Of a stretch of 64,000 nt of DNA, positions 17,875-25,912 are shown one piece after another. Made by a program: the position numbers and the translations under genes. A model generated the notes under the pieces. It ran no database searches. It was not told the origin of the DNA and worked only from the letters and a program-made list of their open reading frames with translations. Origin of the DNA: JAQGMV01 sp963828715 (GTDB taxonomy: Bacteria; Pseudomonadota; Gammaproteobacteria; Burkholderiales; SG8-41); assembly GCA_963828715.1 (NCBI GenBank), contig CAWHFX010000010.1, forward strand, positions 124,001-188,000. Reading direction: 5' to 3'. The first letter of the stretch is position 1, and the number at the start of each line of letters is the position of its first letter.

Positions 17875-18462
17875 ATGCACTGGCTCATCAAGTGCCGCTC
17901 GAAGCCGAACACCGACGCGCTGCGCGAAGCGACCCTCGGTGCACATCGAAACTTTCTGGATGGCTACCCCGAAGTCACCTGGTATTCCGGGCCCCTGTTC
18001 ACCGACGACAACAGGAACGCCATCGGCAGCCTGCGCCTGATCGAGTTTGCGGACCGGCACGCCGCGTTAGCCTATATCCATGCCGACCCGTACACGAAGG
18101 CCGGCATCTTCGAAGCGATCACCGTCGAACGCTGGAAGCCTGAGCTCGATGTGCGGCAGCGCGACTATGTGCGCAGGGAAGGGACGATGCAGTTCGTCAT
18201 CCACTGCCACGACAAGCCCGACGCCGCCGCACGGCGGGCATCGCTGCGCGATGCCCATCTGCAACATCTGGAGGATCAGAAGGATAGGATCGTCGCCCGC
18301 GGGCCGTTGCTCGACGATGACGGCGTGAAGACCATCGGCCGCGTGATGATCCTAGACGTTCGCGATAAGGCGGAGGCCGTCGCGTTCTGGGCGAACGAGC
18401 CGTTCAATCACGCGGGCGTGTACGATTGGACCATGGAGCGCTGGCGTTTCGGTCACGTGTGA
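17875..18462 (+). CDS. Tandem YCII-domain protein
   Basis: 195 residues made of two YCII-related ferredoxin-like domains. The first (1-95) has WLIKCRSKPN, SGPLFTDD, GSLRLIEFADRHAALAYIHADPY; the second (103-195) has FVIHCHDKPDA, RGPLLDDDG, GRVMILDVRDKAEAVAFWANEPF and ends WTMERWRFG. The Asp of the HADPY segment and a conserved His are the family's presumed catalytic pair; the second copy keeps NEPF with the His in the following helix. Fusion of two copies implies an intrachain dimer. No operon partner. Confidence 0.85.
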   Translation: MHWLIKCRSKPNTDALREATLGAHRNFLDGYPEVTWYSGPLFTDDNRNAIGSLRLIEFADRHAALAYIHADPYTKAGIFEAITVERWKPELDVRQRDYVRREGTMQFVIHCHDKPDAAARRASLRDAHLQHLEDQKDRIVARGPLLDDDGVKTIGRVMILDVRDKAEAVAFWANEPFNHAGVYDWTMERWRFGHV

Positions 18463-18516
18463 GGGCGAAGGCGCGCAGGCTCGGGAGGCCGTCGTGCCTT
18501 CGTCCAGGCTGCAGAG

Positions 18517-19497
18517 TCACTTCACGATCCCGACCGCCTTCAGAAACTCGAGCTGTTCCGCGCGCTGCGCGACCAGTGACTTGGCGAAGTCAGCGCTGTC
18601 GAGATAGGCGTCCTCGAACATGTTGCGATCGGCGTACTCCTTGTAGGCCTGGCTCTCATAGACGCGCTTCAGCGCCCTTTCCATCGTCTCCACGGCCTCC
18701 TTCGGCACGCCAGGGGGCATTCCGAACCCACGTCCGGTGGCGACGACCGTCTTGTAGCCGAGTTCCTTCAGCGTCGGCACGTCGGGCGCCTGCTTGAAGC
18801 GTCGTTCCCCGGTAACTGCCAGGAGTCGCATTTTGCCGGTCTCGACCAGCGGCAGCATCTCGCTCATGTTCTCGGTCGTCACCTCGACGTGGCCACCGAG
18901 CGTCGCCAGCACGGCATCGCCGCCGCCCTTGAACGTTACGTACTTGAACTTGGCCCCCGTGTCGCGCTCGATGTAATAGAGCGCCATGCGTCCGCTGCCG
19001 GTGGGTCCGGTGATGCCTGCCACGACATTGCCGTCCATGGATGCATCGATAAGCTCCTTGTAGGTCCTGAACTTCGATTCGCTGCGCACCGCTACGACCT
19101 GCGGGTCCTGCGCGACACGAATGATCGGGGTGACCGAATCCAGCGCGATGCCGGTGTCGGGCAGGATCGACTGCGTCAGGATCACGGTCACCGCCATGGC
19201 GATGATGACGTGGGGGTCGCCTTTCTTGCCCTTCACGTACTGGTACGCGATCAACCCGTTGCCGCCGACGCGGTTCGAGTGGATGAAGGGCACGTTGAAG
19301 ATCTTCTCCTTTTCGAGCATGCCGCTCATGTTGCGGTTGAAGAGATCGGTACCCGAACCGGCCGAGGTGTGCGAGATCCACTCGATGGTCTTCGAAGGAT
19401 AGCGCTGTGCGTGCGCGTAGTGGGCGGCCAGCATGAAGGTGACCAGGAAGTACGGGGCCAGCGCGCGAACGCCACGGCGCATTGGTTTGCCGCTCAT
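18517..19497 (-). CDS. Divergent TctC-like substrate-binding protein
   Basis: 326 residues; AGGAGG lies eight bases before the ATG. A signal peptide ends at HYAHAQ. The N-terminal lobe differs from ordinary Bug proteins: YPSKTIEWISHTSAGSGTDL and FIHSNRVGGNGLIAYQYV replace the PF.PGG and VDNR-GAGG patterns, while TGPTGSGRMALYYIER, FKGGGDAVLATLGGH and VPTLKELGYK keep the fold. This belongs to the TctC branch seen with some complete TTT operons rather than to the main Bug group. Ligand unknown; 66 bp downstream of another Bug gene on the same strand. Confidence 0.88.
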   Translation of the reverse strand: MSGKPMRRGVRALAPYFLVTFMLAAHYAHAQRYPSKTIEWISHTSAGSGTDLFNRNMSGMLEKEKIFNVPFIHSNRVGGNGLIAYQYVKGKKGDPHVIIAMAVTVILTQSILPDTGIALDSVTPIIRVAQDPQVVAVRSESKFRTYKELIDASMDGNVVAGITGPTGSGRMALYYIERDTGAKFKYVTFKGGGDAVLATLGGHVEVTTENMSEMLPLVETGKMRLLAVTGERRFKQAPDVPTLKELGYKTVVATGRGFGMPPGVPKEAVETMERALKRVYESQAYKEYADRNMFEDAYLDSADFAKSLVAQRAEQLEFLKAVGIVK

Positions 19498-19563
19498 CGT
19501 CTTTTCCTCCTCTTTTTGTGTACAGACTTCGGGGCAACGTCAAGACTGCATTGGATCGCTAAT

Positions 19564-20544
19564 TCAATACGCCTCCTGCTTCAGGCCGGTGAACTTCATG
19601 ACACCGCTCCACTTCTCGATTTCCGAGCGGATGAAGGCCGCGAACGCCTGAGGCGTACTCGGCTCGGGAATAACGCCCAGCGTTGCGAACTGCTCGCGCA
19701 GCGTGGGGCTGTTGAGGATGCCCACGATCTCACGATTGAGCTGCTGCACCACCGCTTGCGGCGTGCCGCGCGGCGCGTTGACGCCATACCACGTGCCCGC
19801 TACGACGCCGGCCACCCCGCCTTCCGCGAGCGTCGGAATCTCCGGTGCGAGTGTCGTCCTCTCTTCAGTGGCCGTCCCGTACGCCCGCAGCTTGCCTGCG
19901 CGCACCTGCGGCAGTGCGCCGATCAGGTTCGGCATGCCGAACTGAATCTCGCCCGTGACGACGGCCAACACCGCAGGTCCCGTCCCTTTGTATCCAATGT
20001 GGCGCGCCTGAATCCCGGCCTGTTTGCAGAACAACTCCTGGGCGAGATGGCCGATACCGCCGGTGCCAGCGGAGCCGTGATTCAACTGCCCCGGTTTCTG
20101 TTTCGCGACGGCCACGAACTCCTTTAGCGTCGTTGCGGGGAACGAGGGATGCGTCACCAGCACGAACGGCACGGAGCCGACGCGGGCCACCGGTGCGATA
20201 TCGCGGATCGGGTCGAAGGGCAGTTTCTCGTAATAGACCGCGACGACCGCGTGCGCCGCAGTCGAGAAGATGAGCGTGTAACCGTCAGGCGGCGCTTTGG
20301 TGAGAAGATCCGTGGCGAGAATGCTGGCAGCGCCGGGGCGGTTGTCGAGCACGAACGGCTGGCCGAATTTTTCGGCGAGCCGTTGCGCAAGAATGCGCCC
20401 GGGAATGTCGGACCCGCCGGGCGCATAGCCGATCAGCAGACGCACGGGGCGGGACGGATACGGCTGGGTGCTCGCCCCGATGCAGGCGACGCTGAAGAGC
20501 AGGGCGATCAATGCCCCCAACGCCATCCCTGTATATCTCGTCAC
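19564..20544 (-). CDS. Bug/TctC substrate-binding protein
   Basis: 326 residues from a GTG at 20544 with GGGGAGGG upstream. A signal peptide ends near CIGAST, then YPSRPVRLLIGYAPGGSDI, LDNRPGAASILA, PDGYTLIFSTAAH, HPSFPATTLKEFVAVAKQ and GYKGTGPAVLAVV. ILATDLL replaces the usual GTE/GAD. Second of three minus-strand genes (metallo-beta-lactamase protein, Bug, divergent TctC) read leftward from 21386. Confidence 0.92.
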   Translation of the reverse strand: MTRYTGMALGALIALLFSVACIGASTQPYPSRPVRLLIGYAPGGSDIPGRILAQRLAEKFGQPFVLDNRPGAASILATDLLTKAPPDGYTLIFSTAAHAVVAVYYEKLPFDPIRDIAPVARVGSVPFVLVTHPSFPATTLKEFVAVAKQKPGQLNHGSAGTGGIGHLAQELFCKQAGIQARHIGYKGTGPAVLAVVTGEIQFGMPNLIGALPQVRAGKLRAYGTATEERTTLAPEIPTLAEGGVAGVVAGTWYGVNAPRGTPQAVVQQLNREIVGILNSPTLREQFATLGVIPEPSTPQAFAAFIRSEIEKWSGVMKFTGLKQEAY

Positions 20545-20576
20545 GTACCCTCCCCGCACCGGCTACTGCCGCGGAT

Positions 20577-21386
20577 CTATTTCGCTGACGCCGGGAACGC
20601 GGGCAACTTCGCGATGTCTCGCGCATCGTGTTGAATGATGAACGTGCCCTTCGTGTTCGTAAGCAGCTTCCTGATGCGATCCATCGAGGCGAGCGTCTGT
20701 GCGCGGTCGTAATTGAACCACGGCACGCCGCTGGTATCGAAATTCTCGTGGAAGTGCGCCGCATCGCCGGCCAGGATGAACGTGCCGCTCTGCGGTAGCT
20801 TCACCATCAGGCTGCGATGACCGGGCGTGTGTCCGGGCGTCGCGAGCACGATCACGGAGCCGTCGCCCCATACGTCCTTGTCATTGACCAGCGGCTCGAC
20901 TTTGCTCTCGCCTTTCTTCCAGCTCTCGAACGGCGCGGCATTGACACCTGCGGCCGGCGTCGGCGCGCTGATCGCATCCCATTCGTTCTTGCCGATCAGC
21001 AGCAGTGCTTTCGGGAAGGACGCAACCTGGCCGGTATGGTCGGCATGATAATGACTGATGCCGACGTACTTGATCTGATCCGGCTTGACGTTGAGCTTCG
21101 CGAGCTGATCGACCACGCTCACCTTCGGCGCCACGTTGGGCGCGCTCATCGAGTGGCCGGTGTCCCACAGCAGGTATTCGTCGCCGTGTTTGACGAGATA
21201 GCAACTGAAGACGAACTGCAGCTTCAGGTCGCCGTACGCGAACGTGTCCGAGAAACGCTGGTTGACGGGGGTCGGCGCCTGCGGCGTCCCGCAATCGAGC
21301 CGCGTGAGCGACATGTCCTGCGCATATACGGACGGGCCGGCGAGGATGCAGCCGGTCGCAGCGAGCAACAACAGGGTCTTCTTCAT
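20577..21386 (-). CDS. Metallo-beta-lactamase-fold hydrolase (quorum-lactonase-like), exported
   Basis: 269 residues; GGAGG precedes the ATG. A clear signal peptide (MKKTLLLLAATGCILAG...VYAQ) puts it in the periplasm. The zinc motif HxHxDH is present as SHYHADHTG, with the further ligands in ATPGHTPGH, AGDAAHFHEN and the terminal IQHDA. Domain order and length match N-acyl-homoserine lactone lactonase-like members. Substrate unproven. A frame continuing upstream to 22004 is antisense to the CMD-like gene and was rejected. Confidence 0.88.
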   Translation of the reverse strand: MKKTLLLLAATGCILAGPSVYAQDMSLTRLDCGTPQAPTPVNQRFSDTFAYGDLKLQFVFSCYLVKHGDEYLLWDTGHSMSAPNVAPKVSVVDQLAKLNVKPDQIKYVGISHYHADHTGQVASFPKALLLIGKNEWDAISAPTPAAGVNAAPFESWKKGESKVEPLVNDKDVWGDGSVIVLATPGHTPGHRSLMVKLPQSGTFILAGDAAHFHENFDTSGVPWFNYDRAQTLASMDRIRKLLTNTKGTFIIQHDARDIAKLPAFPASAK

Positions 21387-21491
21387 CGGATAGCTCCTCC
21401 ACAAGTGTGAGCGGTGAATAGTACGCGCAATCGTTCTAAGATTACCCGAGAAGCCTGCATTACAACCACGCATAGTCTGGAGAGGATACTC

Positions 21492-22025
21492 ATGCCGGAA
21501 CCCGTTCGCATCAAGGACATCCCCGAAAACGAGCTGACGCCCGAGCAGGCGAAAGTATTCAAAGACCTCGTCGCCGGGCGCGGCCGGCTGCTGACGCCCT
21601 ATCGCATCTGGATCCACTCGCCCAAGTTGGCCGCCGCGCTCGAGACGATCGGCACCTTCCTCAACAAGAAGGGCTCGCTTTCCGAGCGAGAGGTCGAACT
21701 GGTGATCTGCATCGTCGCGAATCACTGGAAGGGAGAGTACGTCTGGACCGTGCACACCCGGAGTGCCGTCAAGCTCGGGATTGCGCAAAGTGTGTTCGAC
21801 GCGATCAGTGCCGGTCAGGCGCCCGTGCTCGATACCGAGCGTGAGCGCGTCATTTACGACCTGGCGAAAAGCGCGATGGAGCCCGGTGCGGGACCGGACG
21901 AGGTATTTATCCGCGCCGAACGATTGCTCGGCCGTAACGGCATCGCCGAGGTGCTGGCGCTGCTGGGCTACTACAGCTCCGTCGCGATGGCCGTGAAGCT
22001 GCACCGCGTGCCGGTTCCAGCCTGA
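21492..22025 (+). CDS. Carboxymuconolactone decarboxylase-like (CMD/AhpD fold) protein
   Basis: 177 residues from MPEPVRIKDIPENELTPEQ, with GGAGAGG upstream. The AhpD core has NKKGSLSEREVELVICIVAN, HWKGEYVWTVHTRSAVKLGI and ends GYYSSVAMAVKLHRVPVP. The residue pattern closely follows the CMD-like protein at 6.6 kb, again without the Cys pair. It is divergent from the lactonase-like gene. Confidence 0.85.
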   Translation: MPEPVRIKDIPENELTPEQAKVFKDLVAGRGRLLTPYRIWIHSPKLAAALETIGTFLNKKGSLSEREVELVICIVANHWKGEYVWTVHTRSAVKLGIAQSVFDAISAGQAPVLDTERERVIYDLAKSAMEPGAGPDEVFIRAERLLGRNGIAEVLALLGYYSSVAMAVKLHRVPVPA

Positions 22026-22154
22026 GTGCTTCGACGCGCTGAAGGGACACCAATCCCGACGTTCTAATCTGCTTTTGCGCTGCGATCACGTGCGGTAGAC
22101 GTTTCACGAGTCCCTTATACTTGCCCGCGAGCAGCCACGAAAGGTCCGGATCGA

Positions 22155-22871
22155 ATGAGTGTCGGCGGGAGGCGGTCGATAAGAGCGGTCACGCTGGACC
22201 TCGACGACACGCTCTGGCCCTGCGAACCGACGCTGGTGCGCGCCGAGCGCCTGGCGCTCGAATGGCTGACCGAGCGCGTACCTGAAGTGATCGCGCCGTG
22301 GTCCATCGATCGCATGCGGGAGCGGCGGATGGCGATCCACGCTGCCCGTCCCGAGCTGAAGCATGACTTCCGCACGCTGCGCCGCGTTGCCCTAGAGGAG
22401 GTGTTCCGGGAAGCGGGGGCGGATGACGTGCAGTCGGCGCCGATTATCGAAGGGTCGCTCGACATCTACATGACTGCGCGCAACCACGTGGAGCTCTATC
22501 CGGAAGTGCGGGCCTGTCTCGAGCGGCTATCGGCGCGCTACCGGATCGCGTCACTTTCCAACGGCAATGCATGTCTCGTGCAGATCGGGCTCGATCACCT
22601 GTTCCACACGATGATTGCGGCGCACACGCATGGCGCGAGCAAACCCGATCGTGCGTTCTTCCATCTGGCGTGCCGGGAGCTCGGTTGCGCGCCGGAAGAG
22701 GTCGTCCACCTCGGCGACGACGTCGAGCTCGACGTGCGAGGCGCGCGCGGGGCCGGCCTGCACGCGGTCTGGATCAACCGCGGGCGTCATGCGTGGCCGG
22801 GCGACGACGTCCCGGACACGGTCGCCGACCTCGAGGCGTTCGAGTGCTGGCTGGGTGATGCAAACGGATGA
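22155..22871 (+). CDS. HAD-superfamily hydrolase
   Basis: 238 residues. The nucleophile motif is VTLDLDDTLW near the N terminus (DxDxT), motif II lies in ASLSNGNA, the Lys in ASKPDRAFF, and motif IV is HLGDDVELDVRGARGAGL. The helical cap between residues about 20 and 95 is that of YjjG/2-haloacid dehalogenase-type phosphatases. Likely a small-molecule phosphatase. A short gap separates it from the Spx/ArsC-like gene downstream. Confidence 0.87.
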   Translation: MSVGGRRSIRAVTLDLDDTLWPCEPTLVRAERLALEWLTERVPEVIAPWSIDRMRERRMAIHAARPELKHDFRTLRRVALEEVFREAGADDVQSAPIIEGSLDIYMTARNHVELYPEVRACLERLSARYRIASLSNGNACLVQIGLDHLFHTMIAAHTHGASKPDRAFFHLACRELGCAPEEVVHLGDDVELDVRGARGAGLHAVWINRGRHAWPGDDVPDTVADLEAFECWLGDANG

Positions 22872-22893
22872 GCGACTTCTGACGGGAGTTTCG

Positions 22894-23259
22894 ATGGCCA
22901 TCAAGATCTATCAATACGCCGGCTGCAGCACCTGCAAGAAGGCGCTCAAGTATCTCGACGACAGGAAAAAGAAATACGAGAAGGTGCCGATCGTGGAGCA
23001 GCCGCCGACGGTGAGTGAGCTCAAGACGATGCTCGGCTATCTCAAGGCGGACGGAAAGACGTTCAAGAATCTATTCAACACATCGGGCGAGCAGTATCGC
23101 GCGCTCAAGATCGGCGACCGCATCAAGGCCGGCATGACCGAGCCGGAGGCGATCGCACTGCTGTCGAAGAACGGCAAGCTCATCAAGCGGCCTTTCTTGC
23201 TGACGGAGAAGGGCGGGGCGACGGGCTTTCAGACCGAGGCTTGGGAGAAACTCGTGTAG
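22894..23259 (+). CDS. Spx/MgsR/ArsC-family thioredoxin-fold protein
   Basis: 121 residues with GGGAG upstream of the ATG. The redox motif is AGCSTCKKALKYL (Cys-x2-Cys at 10 and 13), followed by the ArsC-type helical insertion, GKTFKNLFNTSGEQYR, LLSKNGKLIKRPFL and a terminal GFQTEAWEKL. In proteobacteria such short ArsC-like proteins (YffB-like) are usually reductases of unknown partner rather than RNA-polymerase-binding Spx. 23 bp after the HAD gene, so probably one transcript. Confidence 0.85.
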   Translation: MAIKIYQYAGCSTCKKALKYLDDRKKKYEKVPIVEQPPTVSELKTMLGYLKADGKTFKNLFNTSGEQYRALKIGDRIKAGMTEPEAIALLSKNGKLIKRPFLLTEKGGATGFQTEAWEKLV

Positions 23260-23296
23260 GGCGCGGCGTTCACCTCGGGCTCGGGCCCCGCCGCCT
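23259..23296. repeat. Diverged copy of the intergenic hairpin repeat
   Basis: Between the convergent stops at 23259 and 23300, GGCGCGGCGTT, CCTCGGGCTCGGGCC and CGCCGCC resemble the core of the repeat at 47.9 and 49.96 kb. The GCGGCG/CGCCGC arms could form a bidirectional terminator. Confidence 0.4.
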
Positions 23297-23299
23297 TCA

Positions 23300-24271
23300 T
23301 TATTGCGCCTTGATGCCGGCGCTGCGTATCACCTTGGCCCACTTCGCGATCTCGTTGACGACGTGCGCCGTCGCCTGTTCAGGTGTGTTGCCCACGGGGT
23401 CCGCGCCCTGACTCACGAGCTTCTGCCTGAGATCGGGGGCATTCAGCGCCTTCACGATCTCGTCATGAAAATAGTCGACGATCGCTCGCGGCGCTTTGGC
23501 CGGTGCTGCAAAACCGTACCACGTCGTGACCTCGAAGCCCGGAATCCCGCTCTCGGCCACCGTCGGATACTCGGGTGCCGCGCTCGCGCGTTTCGAGCCG
23601 GTGACGGCGATGCCGCGCAGCTTGCCTGACCGCGCATGCTCGATGACGGTCGGCAGATTGCCGAAATACAGCACGAACGTTCCGGAGAAGAACTCGATCA
23701 TCGCCGGTCCTGCGCCCTTGTACGGGATGTGCACCCACTTCACGCCCGTCATGTACTGAAACAGCTCGGCGGACAGATGCACGGTGGTGCCGATGCCGGA
23801 TGAACCGTAGTTGATGTCACCGGGTCTTTTCTTCGAAAGCGCGATCAGCTCTTTCACGCTGCGCGGGGGAAACGAAGGATGCAGCACCAGCAGATTCTGC
23901 GAGTCGGCCGCGACGGTGATGAATTGGAAGTCCTTGATCGGGTCGAACTTGAGATCGAGCATCGCGGGGTTGGTCGCGTGACCCGGCGCCACCTGCATGA
24001 TCGTATAGCCGTCAGGCGCGGAGCGGACGAACACGTCGGAGGCGATGGCGGTATTGGCGCCCGGTCGATTCTCGATCACGTAGGAGACGCCACTCTGCTC
24101 GGTGAGCTTCTGTGCGAGCAGCCGGGCGATGATGTCGTTCGTGCCGCCGGGCGGGAATCCGACCAGGAAACGTACGGGACGCGAAGGAAACCCCGGCGGC
24201 AACTGCGCCAGGGCCTGCCCGGCAGCACCCAGCAACAGCGCTGAAAAAGCGATCTGCTTCATTGTCTTCAT
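23300..24271 (-). CDS. Bug/TctC substrate-binding protein
   Basis: 323 residues; GGGAGGAG precedes the ATG at 24271. The signal peptide ends QALAQ, then FPSRPVRFLVGFPPGGTND, IENRPGANTAIA, PDGYTIMQVAPGH, HPSFPPRSVKELIALSKK and PYKGAGPAMIEF. Divergent from the intradiol dioxygenase with only 52 bp between, so the two may share regulation and the ligand may be related to the aromatic pathway (inference). Confidence 0.93.
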   Translation of the reverse strand: MKTMKQIAFSALLLGAAGQALAQLPPGFPSRPVRFLVGFPPGGTNDIIARLLAQKLTEQSGVSYVIENRPGANTAIASDVFVRSAPDGYTIMQVAPGHATNPAMLDLKFDPIKDFQFITVAADSQNLLVLHPSFPPRSVKELIALSKKRPGDINYGSSGIGTTVHLSAELFQYMTGVKWVHIPYKGAGPAMIEFFSGTFVLYFGNLPTVIEHARSGKLRGIAVTGSKRASAAPEYPTVAESGIPGFEVTTWYGFAAPAKAPRAIVDYFHDEIVKALNAPDLRQKLVSQGADPVGNTPEQATAHVVNEIAKWAKVIRSAGIKAQ

Positions 24272-24323
24272 GTGTGCTCCTCCCATGGAGATAATACACT
24301 TGGAGAAATTTGGTGGAGGTTCC

Positions 24324-25232
24324 ATGCGCCAGCTCAACGAGGACACGCTGACGGCCGAGGTCGTCGACCGGCTGAAGAAAACGGACAATCCGCGTCTGCG
24401 CGAGATCATGTCGAGTGCGGTGAAGCACCTGCACGCCTTCGCGCGCGAGGTACATCTCACCGAGGAGGAATGGTTCGAGGGCGTCAAGTTCCTTACCGAA
24501 GCAGGGCAGAAGTGCGACGGCAAGCGCCAGGAGTTCATCCTGCTCTCCGACGTGCTCGGCCTCTCCATGATGGTGGTCGCGCTCAACCACAAGAGCGCAC
24601 CCGGCGCGACCGAGGCGACCGTGCTCGGTCCGTTCTTCGCGCACGGCGCGAAGGAATACGGCTATGGCGCAGACCTGCGCGAGGGCACGACGATGAAAGG
24701 TGAGGACGTGTGGGTAACCGGCCGGGTGCTCTCGGTCGACGGCAAGCCCATCCCCGGCGCCGTGCTCGACATCTGGCAGGCGAAAGCCGACGGCATCTAC
24801 GATCTGCAGACCGGAAATCAGTTCGAGCTGCGCGGACGGATCAAGGCGAATGACCAGGGTGAATACGCCTTCGCGAGCTACAAGCCGAAGTTCTACAGCA
24901 TCCCCATGGACGGGCCGGTGGGCGAGCTCGTACGCGCGACGGGTAACCATCACATGCGGCCGGCACACATGCACGCCATCGTCTCCGCGCCCGGCTACCA
25001 GCAGGTCATCACGCACGTCTTCGTGGACGGCGACCCGTACCTCGATAACGACGCGGTATTCGCGGTCAAGAACTCGCTTGTCGGCAAGTACGTGAAGATC
25101 GACGACGGCGCGTCGGCGAAGAAACTCGGGCTCACGAATCCGTACGAGAAGCTGGAATTCGATTTCCGGCTCTCGCCTGACACGGGAAGCAAGGCGCGGA
25201 AGAAGATTGCGGCGAGCGATGTCGTCGCCTGA
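24324..25232 (+). CDS. Intradiol ring-cleavage dioxygenase (catechol/hydroxyquinol 1,2-dioxygenase type)
   Basis: 302 residues; GGAGG precedes the ATG. An N-terminal helical dimerisation domain (1-100, with RLREIMSSAVKHLHAFAREV) is followed by the dioxygenase beta sandwich. The four Fe(III) ligands are recognisable: Tyr159 (DGIYD), Tyr191 (KFYSIP), His215 and His217 (RPAHMH). Also GAVLDIWQA and THVFVDGDPYLDNDAVF. It opens a catecholic ring between the two hydroxyls. Which catechol is not determined; the lack of a long linker and the overall length suit hydroxyquinol-type enzymes. Fragments of a second dioxygenase flank the MFS gene downstream. Confidence 0.9.
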   Translation: MRQLNEDTLTAEVVDRLKKTDNPRLREIMSSAVKHLHAFAREVHLTEEEWFEGVKFLTEAGQKCDGKRQEFILLSDVLGLSMMVVALNHKSAPGATEATVLGPFFAHGAKEYGYGADLREGTTMKGEDVWVTGRVLSVDGKPIPGAVLDIWQAKADGIYDLQTGNQFELRGRIKANDQGEYAFASYKPKFYSIPMDGPVGELVRATGNHHMRPAHMHAIVSAPGYQQVITHVFVDGDPYLDNDAVFAVKNSLVGKYVKIDDGASAKKLGLTNPYEKLEFDFRLSPDTGSKARKKIAASDVVA

Positions 25233-25366
25233 TCCGCAACTGTCGTCGCGAGATCATCAACATGGGCCGTGGCGATGCCGGGGCGTCCGCTCGCATCTCG
25301 CAATCTCCGGCGCGAAGGAGGCCGTTCGTAACATCACACTCGCATGTAACCACCAAGGAGCCTGAT

Positions 25367-25768
25367 ATGTATCTCACCACGAGCGAAGCACAGAAGATGC
25401 TGCAAGCTGCGCAGGCCAAGGCGCAGCAGATGGGCGTGAAAGTGTCGATCTCCGTCGTCGACGGGCGGGGAGACCTGCTGACCATGGTGCGTCTCGAAGG
25501 CGCTTCCTGGCGGACCGCAGGCATCTCGAAAGGCAAGGCGTACGCGTCGGCCAATTTCGGCGTCCCGAGCGCTGAGCTCACCGCACGCGCAAGTTCGCCG
25601 GTCATGCAGTCGTTCATGGCGTCCGTACCCGGGCAGATGGTGCCTGCACAGGGTGCCGTGCCGGTGCTGCGCGATGGCAGTGTGCTGGGTGCGATCGGCG
25701 TGAGCGGCGCGAAGTCGGAGGAGGATGAAGAGATCGCGAAAGCGGGCGTCGCCGCGGTTCAGAAGTAG
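25367..25768 (+). CDS. GlcG/HbpS-family protein (DUF336)
   Basis: 133 residues from MYLTTSEAQKMLQAAQAKA; AAGGAG precedes the ATG. The family signature is seen in VSISVVDGRGDLLTMVRLEGA, KAYASANFG and AVPVLRDGSVLGAIGVSGA. Related proteins bind heme or accompany glycolate and diol pathways. It follows the dioxygenase on the same strand by 134 bp and could be part of its operon. Confidence 0.87.
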   Translation: MYLTTSEAQKMLQAAQAKAQQMGVKVSISVVDGRGDLLTMVRLEGASWRTAGISKGKAYASANFGVPSAELTARASSPVMQSFMASVPGQMVPAQGAVPVLRDGSVLGAIGVSGAKSEEDEEIAKAGVAAVQK

Positions 25769-25801
25769 CGCGTGAGGTCGATTACGTAGGGCGTCGTTTC
25801 C

Positions 25802-25843
25802 GCCGCCGCTCGACATCTGACAGGCGAGGCCCGACGGCATCCG
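25802..25843 (+). pseudogene. Fragment of an intradiol dioxygenase gene
   Basis: About 40 bases closely match codons 147-158 of the intact dioxygenase at 24.3 kb (CTCGACATCTG.CAGGCGA, then CCGACGGCATC). The Trp codon of DIWQA is now TGA. Its reading would be PLDI-stop-QARPDGI. It lies just upstream of the MFS gene. Confidence 0.55.
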
Positions 25844-25912
25844 TTGGGCCGCCCGACGCCGCTCCGACGAAGTGAGCGGTCTCGAACGTACGAAACGCCG
25901 AGGAATAAGCGG

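Noticed and set aside
18889..20127. 412-codon plus-strand frame spanning two Bug genes
   Set aside because: Crosses the intergenic gap of two well-supported minus-strand genes; composition of an antisense shadow.
21387..22004. Upstream extension of the metallo-beta-lactamase gene
   Set aside because: It is antisense to the CMD-like gene; GGAGG and a signal peptide fix the start at 21386.
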